Assembly: GCA_003550325.1 (NCBI GenBank)
Contig: QKWP01000249.1
Coordinates: 53,052-117,051, forward strand
Origin: Gigaspora rosea
Lineage: Eukaryota > Glomeromycota > Glomeromycetes > Diversisporales > Gigasporaceae
Length of the DNA stretch: 64,000 nucleotides
Direction of reading: 5' to 3'
Shown here in pieces: positions 46,626-59,378 of this stretch (position 1 is its first letter; each line of letters begins with the position of its first letter). The translations under genes and the position numbers were made by a program. The notes below the pieces were generated by a model. That model made no database searches and was not told where the DNA came from. It was given only the letters and a program-made list of their open reading frames with translations.

Positions 46626-47152
46626 TATAACAGATAATTACTATTGATAATATGCATCGGTGTGGGCAAAATATATTATATGCACTTCTTTGTAGAGGCC
46701 AATTTAATTTTATGTAGGGTGAATGTTAAAGATGCCTGACGAATGACGAATCATCCGTCATTCGAATATTTCGTCAGGTGACTTCCAATTGATGAATTGA
46801 CGATTGACGAAACCTCTGACGATTGACAAAACCTATGACGAATTGACAAAACCTATGACGAATTGACAAAATGTATGATGAATTGACGAAACCTAAGACG
46901 AAACCTAATGAGTTATATTTATACAAAATAGAGTTAACTACCGCGTTTTTAAAAATTAAGAAGTGTTTTAATAACCCACAAAAGGGTCTAATATAGTATC
47001 ACCAACAAAAGAATATAACCTAATTAACCTTTTAGGCAATTCCATAGGAAAGTCGCGGTAAGAGCTAAAAAAAAATGATATTTTAACAGAATAGGCAATA
47101 ATGCATAATTAATAGCAGCGTAGAGAATCAATATTGATTGGATAACAATATA

Positions 47153-47334
47153 CAGTCAGAACTCCATAAATGCACAAACTAAGTAAAGACTTTCTAAATG
47201 CATAGCATGGTCTGGTCCCAACTCATAAGAGCTATTAATAATTTCTACTCTATAAATGCACACACTCCCTAAGTGCACTATTTTAAATTTTTTTCTATGA
47301 TCCCGATGGCAGTGCATTTATGTTGTTTTGACTG
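47153..47334. mobile_element. 182-bp TA-target MITE
   Basis: Ends CAGTCAGAACTCCATAAATG and inverted CAGTCAAAACAACATAAATG, flanked by TA on both sides. The internal ATGCAC(A) motif is repeated. Confidence 0.78.
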
Positions 47335-47719
47335 TATACATATTAAGATACCCATTATATTCTCGTTATCCATCGTGATTTTACTTATTTAATCAAAAAA
47401 GGAAATTAAATTTTGTAAATAAACAAAGCACATAAAAATAGAAGTTTAGGGTTAGGGTGTTAGTGTTGAGACTATAGTGATAGATTGGTGCTTAATATAT
47501 GTAAAATTTTATTTCGTTATTTTTAATTAGTGCACAAAGGTTGATTTAAACATTGGTTTTCAAGTATTTTCACTTCACTTCCTTCTTTTGCACTGTTTGG
47601 AATCGATCCAGAATCAATGAAAATAAATGCATGCACAGATTTTGACTATTCCAGATCAACTCAATATAAATTTGAACAGAAGAAAAAGAAAAAACCCAAT
47701 GCAACCTTATAATAAAATA

Positions 47720-49416
47720 CAGTCATCCCTTTCTATAGTCACACCCATATAGTCACACTTCTATTTAAGCACCCAATATTGCGTGACAGACTTAAAATAT
47801 AGTACTAAACCCTCATTATAGTCACAAATCACTTATAATCATTATCACCATAAAAATTTGATTTTTAGCAATTTTATTAATAATAAATCTCATTATAGTT
47901 ATGGGCCGGTGCGAAAAGATTTGTCCCTCAAAAAATTTCATAATTTTGATACTCGGGAAAAGTTTTTTTATTCTTGATTAATTATTAAAATTTTTAGTAT
48001 CAAATAACATAGGTTTTAATCTAACTTATTATATTAATTTTATTGTCTTGACATTGTTTTATTTTAATAATTAAGTATGTACAATTCACTATATTTGAAA
48101 AAAAAGAAAAAAAATTAAAAAAAATTATTTTAAATAATTTTGCAACCAATATGCAGTTGTATGAGCTTGTACTATAAAATGCATATGATAAAGGTATGGT
48201 TAAAATTTGAGCAAAATTGAATCACTGGTTGTGAAGAAATTTAGCTTTAAAGTATGATAATTTGATCTTTTTACTATATATGTATATATATAAATTACTA
48301 TAGTAAATTATATAGTAAATATTTTTTAAAAAAGTTACTATTAATAAATTTTTATTTTATCAATAAAATAATCAAAATAATTTTATTTTTATCAATCCGG
48401 TAACCTAATAATTATATTAATTAACAATTCATGATAGAAAGAGAATTTTAACTGGGGGAGATTTTATAATAAAACATAATAAAATATGTTAATGCAGGAA
48501 TCATGATTCCTATAGTTTTATTAAATTTTTTGAATTTTAATTGCTTGTAACTTTTTATTTACCTAACTAATTTTACCGATCTAGCTATCATTAGAATCAC
48601 AAAAACTAGCTCTACAACGTTTATTAGAAGTCTACAAGATGTTAACTTAATAAAAAATTAACTTTACATAGCCAGGAATGTTGATTTTTGTATTTTATTT
48701 GTAATTTATATTAAGTGTTATGTATTTTATTAATACAAATTCACCTTCTTTCGTGAATTGTCAATTTAAATTAAAAAAATTAAAAATTAATTTGTACAAA
48801 AATTATTTTAATCAAAGCTATTTGAGGCACAAATCTTTTTGCATCAGCCTATACCAATTTTTGACTAAACACAGATTATAAAATCTAATTGGCCAATATT
48901 CATATTCATGTATATTTAAATTATCTATTAAAGCTTCTTAAAGGTTTAACAGCAAACAGCTTTTGATCCAATAATCTGATTTGATGAAGAAACTACTGAA
49001 ATGTTTGTCTCAATAAGACAATTTTAATGAGCCTAAAATCATTAAAATATAATTACAAGTTCCTGCAATCATTAAGATTTTTGTCACTTCATGTGTTTAA
49101 GAATTAATTAAATTTAAATATCTGAGTGAAAAATTCTTAGCAATCTTGGGTTTTGTGATTAGATTTGAATGATTGTAGACTTATTAGAATTGACTTATTA
49201 AGACAAGCACTCTTGTAGCCATTTTTCCAAATTGGGCCACTGGATCAAAAGCTATTCACTGTTAAACATTTTAAATTTTTTATAGTTTATTATAATTAAG
49301 CACTTATTGGCCTATGGGTACATAACTATGACAAGGTATTATATTTATAGTCACACTTCTATACAATCACTACAAAAAGGCATAACCAACTTGGTGACTA
49401 TAAAGAGAGATAACTG
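47720..49416. mobile_element. Tigger/pogo-like TIR element, copy in reverse orientation
   Basis: CAGTCATCCCTTTCTATAGT at the left and inverted CAGTTATCTCTCTTTATAGT at the right, TA on both sides. The body matches the 5,461 and 23,203 copies in reverse. It carries its own insertion at 47,902-48,851 and lies inside the hAT-like element, giving a clear insertion order. Confidence 0.78.
47902..48851. mobile_element. TGGGCCGGTGCG element nested in the Tigger-like copy
   Basis: Left TGGGCCGGTGCGAAAAGATT; inverted right TAGGCTGATGCAAAAAGATT; TA flanks. 950 bp, non-coding. Same family as 55,029-55,676. A segment near 48,580-48,665 resembles an arm of the 5,556-type hairpin. Confidence 0.72.
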
Positions 49417-49703
49417 TAACATTCTTTTGAAACAATTTAAGGTATAGTATATTTAAAATCATTATATAGAAGCATGTTGCTTAATTACTAGCTGGATTGG
49501 TTGCCAATATTTCAACAATCATTAGAGTTTTATCAAGGGTTTCATTAATTTGTTATAGGTTTTACCAATTTGTCATAGGTTTAGTCAATTTATTATAGGT
49601 TTGATCAATCATTGGGAGTTTCATCAATTGTCAAGGTTTTCTTATAATGAAACCATAATGAAACCATTTGTCATTGTAAAATTAATTTTATCAGACATCT
49701 TTA

Positions 49704-50429
49704 GTAAATATACAAAGTAAGTAGGCACAGCAGTAAATTATTTTATTGCTAATTCTAGTACTGTATAGAGAGATTTGGCTTCATGTATTTAATTTAACTA
49801 AATAAAAAAAATAATATTGTATATGTCACTTAATAATGCAACAAAGGGCTATCGTAAAATTTTATTGTTATAAACATTGCATATTTGATCATAAATAACA
49901 CCTATTGTTTTTAGAATAACAAGCACTATGTATAATATACTTACTATACTTACTATCTACATTTGAATCTAACTGAATTGGTATATATAGCTAATATTAT
50001 ATATTATTTTGATATAAACTAGCATAAACCTGTTGCATTGCTCCAGAAGAATTATTCTGTACAAATTAATTTAATAAATAAATATAATTAAAATAAAAAC
50101 TCCAAATTCTATTATTTACAACTAAATAGTGACTAAGTTATTTAAAGTATTTTAAATTTTTTGAAACAATATTAGATATACTATATTTTATTTTAAAATT
50201 ATTATATTCTAATAAAATTAGTTGCTATTTTCACTATAGCTATACAAGATTTTTCTATTTTTAGAAGTTAGTTAAAGCAAAGTTAACTCAATATATGATC
50301 TATATACTGCATAAATTGAATTCTTGATATCTATATATAAAAACCCTTCTAACTATATCAAAAAAGTAATTCTAACTCTAACTAAATTTTATTCTATTTA
50401 ACTAACTCCCTATTTTAGTATTCTCTCTC
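49704..50429. other. AT-rich stretch
   Basis: Nothing recognised. Confidence 0.5.
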
Positions 50430-51371
50430 TAATTCTAACTCTAACACTAACTCTAAAAACTAATAGTAAACCCTATTTGACCCCTAATTGAAAGTTGTAT
50501 AGTCTAATAGTAGTTAAATCATCAAAATTTACCCAGTGGATCAAAGAAGAAAATATAAAAATTAGCAAATTCACTATCACAAAACACTATAGAAAAAAAT
50601 CATCAAATAATAAATCCTTTGTGCAGAATTTTATTATCACAATTAACTTTGGGCTTTTAAATAAAGTTATTTTTTGGCTCAAAAAATACTAGTTTTATAA
50701 GATGTGTTTTATTATTTCTTAGTAAAAATATTCACTATAGTAAAAAATCTTTTAAAATATATGTAAAAAAAACAAATATAAAATTAAAAAATGCTATCAA
50801 ATGAAAATTGTTATTTGCACAAAATTTTATTATCACAATTGACTTTGGGCTCTTAAGTAAAGTTATTCTTCATTGAAGAGTTTTTGATCCTGCTAGTAGT
50901 TGAGTATGGCTTGACTGATTTCATTATTTTCTTAGTAAAAATTTTCATTTCAGTTAAAAACCTTTTCAAAATATATGTAAAGAAAAGCAAATATAAAGTT
51001 AAAAAAAATCTGTCAAGTGAAAAATTATTATTTGTACAGAATTTTATTATTACAATTGATATTGGGTTCTTAAATAAAGTTTTTCTTTGGCTTAAAAATA
51101 TATTAGTTTTTTTAAGATATGGTTTACTATTTTCTTAGTAAAATTTTTTATTACAATAAAAAAACTTTTCAAATTGTATGTAAAAAAAAAAAAAAATAGT
51201 TTATGCGATAGTGAATTTGCTGATCTTTATGTTCTCTTTTTAATGCTAAGTATCTTGAAATCCACTAGGCTGATTTTGATAATTTAACTACCATTAGAAT
51301 CAGAAAAATAAGCTCTACAACTTCAAGTAGAGCCAAAAGAAGGTTTACTATTAGTTTTAGAGTTAGAATTA
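50430..51371. mobile_element. 942-bp TIR element with three internal tandem units
   Basis: Ends TAATTCTAACTCTAAC... and inverted TAATTCTAACTCTAAAACTA, sharing AATAGTAAACC. Subterminal arms are diverged versions of the AGTTGTAGAGCT...GTTAGATCAT hairpin (5,556 family). The centre has three direct repeats of about 200 bp starting near 50,626, 50,821 and 51,036, each with TTTATTATCACAATTGACTT-like text. Open frames here are by-products of the repeat. Confidence 0.68.
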
Positions 51372-51640
51372 AAGATATAATATATTATTATATTAAATAC
51401 TAAAAATAGAAAACTTCGTAAAACCATATGATTCCAAATATTTTAAACTATAGATGATTTAAATAATTTAAAAATTCAAGCTAGTTTACCTTATTGATAC
51501 TCAAAACATAGTATAAATATGTACTATTTTTGAAAATTTATTAGAGTATTATATATAGAATATAGTTAATAGAGAATAAAGTATCATATAAAGAACATAA
51601 CAAACAAATTTTAATTACAGGTATATTTATTATTGTTATA

Positions 51641-51953
51641 CCGTAGGTTTCTGAAAATAAGCTACCTCTGAAAGAAACTACCCCCAGTTTTTAGAAAAAT
51701 TTTTAAAGAAATTGTTAACAGTTGCTACATATAAAACTTTTTTTACTATGTAAACTTCAAAAGTTCGATTAAGTAAAGTTGTTCAGCACAATGAAATACA
51801 CCTACAGTAAAAATTTCATGTTATTTGGACAACTTTTTATTAGTACGTTTTTCAATTTATTGAAAAATTTAACAATCTGAAAATAAGCTACTCTCACAAT
51901 TTTTTGTGTAACTTTTTGGCCAAAAAGGGTAGCTTATTTTCGAACAAATACAG
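51641..51953. mobile_element. 313-bp TA-target TIR element, inverse copy of 31,328
   Basis: CCGTAGGTTTCTGAAAATAA and inverted CTGTATTTGTTCGAAAATAA, then the shared GCTACC; TA flanks. The full body matches the 31,328-31,643 copy in opposite orientation. Confidence 0.8.
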
Positions 51954-51955
51954 TA

Positions 51956-53263
51956 AGTGTTATTTTTTTATATACTTGTTAAATAATAGAATTTTTAAAT
52001 AGATTTGAATATTAAAATTTTTTACTTAATCAAACTGATTTATTAATACATTTTCTTTTGGATTAATTAAAAAATACTTTATCTTATTGCTATGATATAA
52101 ATAAATTTTGCAATATTTAAAAATTACAGTTATTTATTGAAATTGAAAATGGATTTGTGCCTAAATTTATATATTTACTATTGAACCTTTCAATACTAAT
52201 ATATTGTACATAGTGTATAGAACTCTATTAAAATTGGAAGGTATCAGATTTGAAAATATAAATTATTAAATTTATAAGGACCTCAGACATCTCTCATATA
52301 GGTTATAACTGAATTTTGGCCAATTTTGGCCCAATTTGCTAAAAATGACAAAATATATTTGTTTAAATAACTTTTGATTTAGTGATCAGAATTGAATAAA
52401 CTTTTTTTTTGTTAGATGCGTCTCACTGAGTGCTTTATTTTAAAAAAAGTTTGTTCAAATTGGTCTACTGGATGCCAAGATAATTGGCCAAACCTGTTTT
52501 TTGCTTCTCAAATTTTAGGGTTTTTGCTACAAAAAACAAGTATGACCTCTATACTAGATGTCCAGAATCCTAATTTATATATTAAAACCTAACTAAGTAG
52601 ACCAATTTTTTATCAGATTTGATAGGTTATTGAATTTAACAAAATCAGTTTTGAAAAGTTCAATAGTATTTGTATTTAAGACAGAGGATTAGATTTAAAA
52701 GTATTTATTCTCAAAGTATTTTTTAAAGTGTGAAAAAGGTACATTTTAATAAATAGTTCATTGTGACATCTTGCAGAGATGCTACAACAAGTGACAATTA
52801 TAATTATGCTATTCAATTAAAAATTAGATTTTGGGTATATATATAATTTCTTTCTCAACTAAGCTATACTAGTAAATTTTTTTATTAATTCAATACTAAA
52901 CAATATATGAATAGATAGTATTAAATGCCTATATTATTTAATCCCACCTAGTTCTTCTTGTCATTCTTAAAAAAAGGTAAATGAGAGCTTAAAATTACAA
53001 TTTTTTTGTGTATTGTTAAACAAAAAAAGATAAATTACTGACTAAAACTAGTTCTTAATATATTTTTTTTAAAGTCTTGCTGTCTAAAAAAAAAAGCAAA
53101 AAATTTAAATATATATTCACAGGTTTGTTGATATATATAAGGAAATCGGTTTAAGTTCTTGTAAATAAGAAAAATAGCAAAATCCAAGTAGTTTATTATT
53201 AGTTAAGAAAATTAACATTATTATAATTATTTTTAAGTTTGATTTTTATTTAAAAGTTTTACT
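51956..53263. other. AT-rich stretch with eroded hairpin pieces
   Basis: About 52,390-52,510 resembles one arm of the 5,556-type hairpin (GTTAGATGCGTCTCACTGAG). Nothing else supported. Confidence 0.45.
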
Positions 53264-54484
53264 AAAACGCATCTATGGTGTTTTACACCATGTTACATGA
53301 AACCATTAGAATAGCCAATCAAAATTTAAAATCAGGTGTAACATAAAATTTCAGTTTTTTTGTTTATTTTTTAAAAAAACATTCATATCTCTAAAGTTTG
53401 CTTATGAAACTACCTTTGGGGCTCTAATAAAAAAAATTCCTTGCTAAATTTTGGTATAAACTATGCCTCCTGCCCCATTGGGGTGTGCGGCGCACTATGT
53501 AAAACAAAATTATGTATGGTAACATATAAAAATTTATTATCAAAGATTTTTTAAGTTTTTGTGCAACTATGATGATCACCTATTAATTTATTAATTACAA
53601 TGCCGCTACAACTAATGCTACGCTAATACAGTTAAAAATAATTAATTAATATTAATGTAAATAATTAATTAATATTGATGTAAAAATGACATTTTAATTT
53701 AATAAATTATTGAAAATATTTGAGGCGACTTCAGGCCCAAATTGCTGTAAATTTAGTTCTTGAAGTAGTGTTTTTTGCCGATTCACTTACATTTTTTTTT
53801 GATGTGTTTTAAAACGTGCATTTTTTAAGTGAAATCGCTGTCTATATATACCCATGTTTCTGGATTTAATTAGATGCACAGCTTTAACGGCACATAATTC
53901 CAATATGAAATTTTGAGAAAATTAATAGCAAGTTTTAAAGAACTGAACAATAGAACGAAATTTGCATTTTAATAAAGAAAAAATTTACCAATTCATTTAA
54001 AAATTCGCTCAGCAAAACAAATAAAGTATAAAATTAAAATCATTTTGAGAAAAAAAATTTTTCCCATAAATATTTTTTAAAAAAAGATTCTATTACTTTA
54101 TAGTCGTAATAAGAAAGAGTCGATTTATATTGAAATTTCAAGCAGAAAAGAAAAATTGCAGTCGGTGCATCTAAAAAAGTGTGACCTAGCTTTATATATA
54201 AGTTTTATATATAAAAATACTTATCAATCATTACGTATATTAGTTTATAGTTTATCAATCGACAATCACTTAAAAATCTGTCATAATAGACTTCACTATG
54301 ATAGCATACATAATTTTGATTTACATAGTGCGCCGCACACCCTACTGCCCCATCCCAGGTCTCACCCTAACCCTAAGGTAATAAAATTTTATTTTTTGTT
54401 TTATAAAAGTTTATTTTTTGTTTTTGTTACACAGATTTGTAAATCTAATTTACCTATAGTGGTAAAACACCATAAGTGCGTTTT
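53264..54484. mobile_element. TIR element AAAACGCA...TGCGTTTT containing a nested element
   Basis: AAAACGCATCTATGGTGTTT (53,264) and inverted AAAACGCACTTATGGTGTTT at 54,484. The interior shares the AAAAAATTCCTTGCTAAATT and CCCTAACCCTAA motifs with the 39,602 MITE. Interrupted by 53,479-54,344. Confidence 0.72.
53479..54344. mobile_element. Mutator-like non-autonomous element with exact 9-bp TSD
   Basis: Ends TGGGGTGTGCGGCGCACTAT and inverted TAGGGTGTGCGGCGCACTAT, continuing GTAAA in both. CTGCCCCAT is duplicated exactly at 53,470-53,478 and 54,345-54,353. 866 bp. A 110-codon frame at 54,156-54,488 crosses the right end and is not credible as a gene. Confidence 0.87.
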
Positions 54485-54486
54485 AT

Positions 54487-55026
54487 AATAATTGTTTATT
54501 TAATTTGTTTAATAAATTACATTATAAATAATTAGATTCATGAGCATCTTGTAGGTTCTAGTCAAAATTGGATTATTAGCAATATCTTATGTTCTATTGA
54601 TTATAGTTTGGTAATTTTTATACTATTCAATTTATCTTATTGGGATGAATCAAATGGTATAATAGTTATTTAATTCAAATTAGTAATTAGCAAGATATCT
54701 TTGTATTTTTTTTTGCAAAAAATACAAAAATAACTATAATAAAATTTTTACTAAGTAAATTAATTTTAGTATATTAAATAAAGTTGTTCATTGTGCTAAG
54801 TTTTATTTATTTTAAAAACTTAGAGAAGTTTGAAAAATTTTTTTACTTAATATTTTTGTTGTACATTACTATAAAAATTGCCAAATTTTTAAAAATTAAA
54901 GCTATAAATTGATTGGCTAATTAACATATAATATTGTACAACTGAAATATCTAGAAACATTTGATCAATATTTTTATACTATAAAAGGTATAATTTATGC
55001 TATCTATTTGGCAAATCATTGAATAG
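54487..55026. other. AT-rich spacer
   Basis: Nothing recognised. Confidence 0.45.
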
Positions 55027-55028
55027 TA

Positions 55029-55676
55029 TGGTCTGGGCAAAAATGTAGATACACGACATATCTTATAATAAAAAAAAATTTTGCAATTTGATATAAACAT
55101 TTAAATGCATATATTTATTACACAGGTCTGCGGATTTATTTTAATGTAAATTTTATTAAAAAATTTTATTTCTATAAAAATTTTTATTAATGACTTATTT
55201 TTTCAATTTGTAAAATGCAAAAATATGAATAAATTAAAATTAAATAATTTAAATATTTAATAATAATTACTATATATATATAGTTATATATAAAACTTTG
55301 TTAAAATAAATTAGTTTTTAATCTATATTTTAACAACTACTAATCCAATTACGTTAAAATTTTAACTGTATATTTAGCATATGTATGGCAATGCAGTTGC
55401 GTAGTACAAGCTTATAAAGTTGCATATTGGGGGTGAAAAAAATTTATTTTTTTTAAAAAAAATTTTTTTTTTTTTTTAAAAAATAGAATTTTTTAAAAAA
55501 TTTATTATAAAATAAACTTATTATAAAATAATAATAAAAATTATATCAAAATGTAGCTTAGGTCATTCTTTATAAAGTATAAAAAAATTATAATTAAATA
55601 GTTAAAACTGAAGAACTTTTATATGTAGACAAAATAACTCTTAGTTTTCGCATATCTACATTTTCGCACTGGCCCA
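55029..55676. mobile_element. 648-bp TGGGCC-family TA-target element
   Basis: Left TGGTCTGGGCAAAAATGTAG; inverted right TGGGCCAGTGCGAAAATGTA; TA flanks at 55,027-55,028 and 55,677-55,678. Related to 47,902-48,851. Confidence 0.72.
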
Positions 55677-55678
55677 TA

Positions 55679-56655
55679 CTAGTAATTGATACTAGATACT
55701 ATTTAATATAATTTTTATTAGATTTTTTAATCTAATCTATATACTAGTAAAATAATATTCCATCTACTTACCTATCTTATAAACATGCTTTTTATATATA
55801 CTTTCACAAGATTTCTTTGTAAAACTTTGTATTGAGCATCAGATAGATCTGTTCTAAGTCATTTCAATTTTTGCTTATCTATTTACTAAAAATAGAATAG
55901 ATTGTAATACAATAAACAAGCTTTATTTACTTGTAGCTCTGTTACAGGAACTATTTTACAGGCCAAATATTCTATATACATATAATAGCAAAATCAATAT
56001 AATAAAACATACCAGAAACAGAATGCAAAGTATATAGTACATAGTTTAATAGTGAGTTATGTGGAGTTGCAGATTTTATGCATCTAATTGAATAATTATT
56101 TCTGCGATTTTCTGTATTTTTGTATAAGTACATACCAAAAATGGAATATATCAAAGTGTATAATTATCTGAAAAGTAAAATAGTGCATACAAAATACTAG
56201 ACTCTAATTGGGTATAGCACTAAATAGATAGTATTATAATTTAACTTAGCCTGTTTATAACTCTATATTATTTTGCTTTAATGCTTTGATTAGTTATACC
56301 AACTGCGATCAAAATGTTAAGAATAATAATATGAATGAATTGAAGTAATTAGTTATAACACATTGTAGTAAAGTTGCAACTTTTTTGTAGTATTAATATA
56401 AGTTATAGCTATAGTCATATAATTATAATATAGACTATAACTCTAATTTATTATATAATAGATTGTCTTGATGATATGATACAAACAATTTATTAAAAAA
56501 AATATTTAATCTTTTACAACAATTATTCAAGACTAAAGTTAAGCAGATTTTAAACAAAATTGTATAATTTTTAATTATTTGACAGTATATAAAATATCTG
56601 TATAGTAGTTTAAAATTGACCAATCAGATTGTTTTAAGTAAATAGATAAATATTA
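55679..56655. other. AT-rich stretch
   Basis: No gene, RNA or complete element recognised. Confidence 0.5.
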
Positions 56656-57030
56656 AAAAAATTTTACTTATAATCACACCTCTATATAATCACAAACTTG
56701 CTTTGCCCAAAAGTGTGATTATAAAATAGCATAACTGTAATGAACTTAAATATAATAAAAAAATCTTGCTATAGTTACAAATTTTTTATAATACTATTAT
56801 CATAAAATTTAATTTTTTACCAATTTTATTAATAATAAACTCTTGTTATATAGTGCAGTTAATCTAGTTCCAACCAATAAAAATTTTTAGTAGTCAAATT
56901 CAAATTTTATTTTTTATATATATAAAAAGGTCAATTTAAAAATTTAGCTAATATTTATATATAAAGTGGCCTAATTTAAATTTTTAATATATATAAAAAT
57001 AAAATTAATTGTTTAAAGAAGCCAAATTTT
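56656..57030. repeat. Tigger-like fragment followed by the 27,244-type repeat
   Basis: 56,660-56,850 carries the CACACCTCTATATAATCACA block and internal AATTTTATTAATAATAAACT of the Tigger-like family. 56,852-57,030 is the inverse of 27,244-27,425. Confidence 0.55.
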
Positions 57031-57238
57031 TTTTTAAAAAATATAAAAGGTGGTTAAATTTCATATTTAATTATAAAAACCCTATAACTTCAAACTTGCT
57101 ATAACTTTTTTATAAATAGATTTAAAAAAATTTAAGAATATAGAAGTGTTTAGCCTGTTTTAATTTAATATTTTAAAATAGTATTTTTTGTTGAATAAAT
57201 ATATGCAACGCACTATGCGATATGCTAATTCATTACAC

Positions 57239-57819
57239 TGTTGGTGGCAAAGCTGTCAGAACTCACTGCAGTATTTCCCCTTTACGAGACCTGAAAATGT
57301 GACTAAGTCCCGAACTAACGTAATGGAAGAACGCAGATAAGCCAAGCCCCTGAAGAGAAGCCCAAGCCTGGGAAGAAGAGAAGAACAAAAGCCCTAAAAA
57401 AAAACAAATAATAAAAAAAAAAGAAGAAAAATTAAGTAAAAACAAAACAGGCTAAGTTTCGATAAGAGAAAAGCGATTAAAATCGCAAAAAGGCTTTGAA
57501 ATTACGTGATAGGCTTAGTTTAAAAAAGTTCGATTTTGTTCTTTTTTCTTCCCTCCGCATGTAAAAATTGTTATAAATTGGACTTGTTCTTGCCCTTTAA
57601 TAAAGTAGTGCTCGAGCGCTCTAGCACTCTAGTGAACAGTGCTTGAATAAAAAAATGATGAGTTCATTGATTTAAACCACTTTATACCCGATTAGCCTTA
57701 CCTTGCCAAATCTTACTGCCTCTACTCATCGAATATATCGTGAGGTTGGGTATTGTTTTTGTTTTTAGTGTTGGTGGTTGTCTGTCTCGTGAAGTCAGCT
57801 CGGACTTCTGCCTTCAACA
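57239..57819 (+). repeat. 5' LTR
   Basis: 581 bp, TG...CA, with TTTAATAAAGTAGTGCTCGA near 57,597 as a candidate poly(A) signal at the R region. It differs from the 3' LTR at numerous scattered positions, so the insertion is not very recent. Confidence 0.85.
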
Positions 57820-58793
57820 ATTTGGTAGTGACTGTGAAATATGAATCCTCCAAGATTCCCTGACGTTTAAAGCTACAAATCTAAGGCAAAAAAAAAAAAG
57901 AAAGAGAAGAAAGAAGAAAGCCAGTTGTTTTTTTTTTGGCTTGTAAGTCGCTAATTAGAGTCTGGTGCTGGCACGCAAAAAGGTACTGCACAAGGAAGAA
58001 AAAAGGAATAAAGGTTTTTTTTCAGTACACTACCTGTAAGTTGTAATGATAGAGCCTGGTCTGGCGAGGAATAAGACCTATACAAAAATGGTAAAAAAAA
58101 ATTTTTTTTTGCTAATACGAATTAGTCACGGACGAACTAAAAAAAAAAGGCAAAACAATCCGGTTACTCGACCATCCAATAGAAGTGAAAATGGTTGGTT
58201 TGATAGTGTTCCAACCCAAGTCGTTCTGTACCACCACAAGCCTGACATTTAACGCTGCCCCCAGTCATGTGATAAAAAGGCCTATTGAAGTGGATATGAA
58301 GCAAAAGAATCACTAAATTTTTGTTGCCTAAAAACCTAAAGCTTACAGTCATTATCCTTATTACATAAGGTTAATAGCTTCTCAGTCATTAAAACTACAT
58401 TAATTTTAATTATGAAAGACCAAAGATTAAAGCCAATTCATTCTAAGAAGGTGCTCCAGACGTGTACGCTATGAGGGTCTGAATCCAAAAACGCTGGCCT
58501 AATAAAGAAAAAAGTATGATAGAGTTAAAAAAGGTTGAATAAAAGCTGATACACCATGAAAAACATAACAGAAGAATCTGCCCTATACTTACCATTTTGG
58601 AATGGAACCTTAGCCTTCGATCCTAAAAGAAGACAAACGAAGTTGATACCAGGCAAAAGCCATTAAAAATGCCTGGTCAAAAATTTAGAAAATTCATAAA
58701 AAAAAAAAAAAATTCTTTAACTGGTCCCTGCCAAAGCTCTTAAGAAAATCACTGTTATTTTTCCTAGGACGTGAAAAATAGAAAGGGAAGAAT

Positions 58794-59374
58794 TGTTGGT
58801 GGCAAAGCTATTGGAATTCGCTGCAGCAAGTTCGCCGGCACAAGACCTGAAAACGTGACTAAGTTCCGAACCAACATAATAGAAGAACGCAGATAAGCCA
58901 AGCCCCTGAAGAGAAGCCCAAGCCTGAAAAGAAGAGAAGAACAAAAGCCCTAAAAAAAAACAAATAATAAAAAAAAAGAAGAAAAATTAAGTAAAAACAA
59001 AACAGAGTAAGTCTTGATAAATGAAAAGCGATTAAAATCGCAAAAAGGCTTTGAAATTATGTGATGGGCTTAGCTTAAAAAAGTTTGATTTTGTTCTTTT
59101 CTCTTCTGCCATATATAAAAATTGTTATAAATTGGGCTTGTTCTTGCCCTTTAATAAAGTAGTGCTCGAGCGCTCTAGCGCTCTAGTGAACAGTGCTTGA
59201 ATAAAAAAATGATGAGTTTGTTGATTTAAACCCACTTTATACCCGATTAGCCTTACCTTGCCAAATGTTACTGCCTCTACTCATTGAGTATATCGTGAGA
59301 TTGGGTGTTGTTTTTGTTTTTAGTGTTGGTGGTTGTCTGTCCCATGAAGTCAGCCCAGACCTCCGCCTTCGACA
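58794..59374 (+). repeat. 3' LTR
   Basis: 581 bp, same length and order as the 5' LTR, immediately after the polypurine tract at 58,780-58,792. Confidence 0.85.
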
Positions 59375-59378
59375 ACAC

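Larger units (their letters stand above)
46727..49703. mobile_element. hAT-like element with inverted subterminal minisatellites; three-level nest
   Basis: Ends TAAAGATGCCTGACGAA and inverted TAAAGATGTCTGATAAAA. Flanking octamers GTGAATGT (46,719-46,726) and GTAAATAT (49,704-49,711) agree at 6 of 8 positions. Inside the left end, GACGAATTGACAAAACCTAT-type 19-20-bp units repeat about five times (46,794-46,910). Inside the right end the complementary units (ATAGGTTTTACCAATTTGTC) repeat in reverse (about 49,530-49,660). The interior holds the insertions at 47,153 and 47,720. No transposase recognised. Confidence 0.68.
57239..59374. mobile_element. Non-autonomous LTR retrotransposon (TRIM-like)
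   Basis: Two direct 581-bp LTRs, 57,239-57,819 and 58,794-59,374, flank a 974-bp interior. Each begins TGTTGGTGGC; they end TTCAACA and TTCGACA. A tRNA-primer-like TTTGGTAGTGACTG follows the 5' LTR, and a purine tract AGAAAGGGAAGAA precedes the 3' LTR. ACAC flanks both ends (57,235-57,238, 59,375-59,378), a likely 4-bp TSD. No gag or pol motif is present in the interior, so it would depend on another element. It is GC-richer than its surroundings. Strand is inferred as + from the primer site and purine tract. Confidence 0.88.

Noticed and set aside
54156..54488. 110-codon frame
   Set aside because: Runs across the right TIR and TSD of the Mutator-like element and past the end of its host element.
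57263..57445. Minus-strand 60-codon frame, and a related frame at 58,717-58,944
   Set aside because: Both lie wholly or largely within the LTR copies of the non-autonomous retrotransposon and translate the same non-coding repeat.
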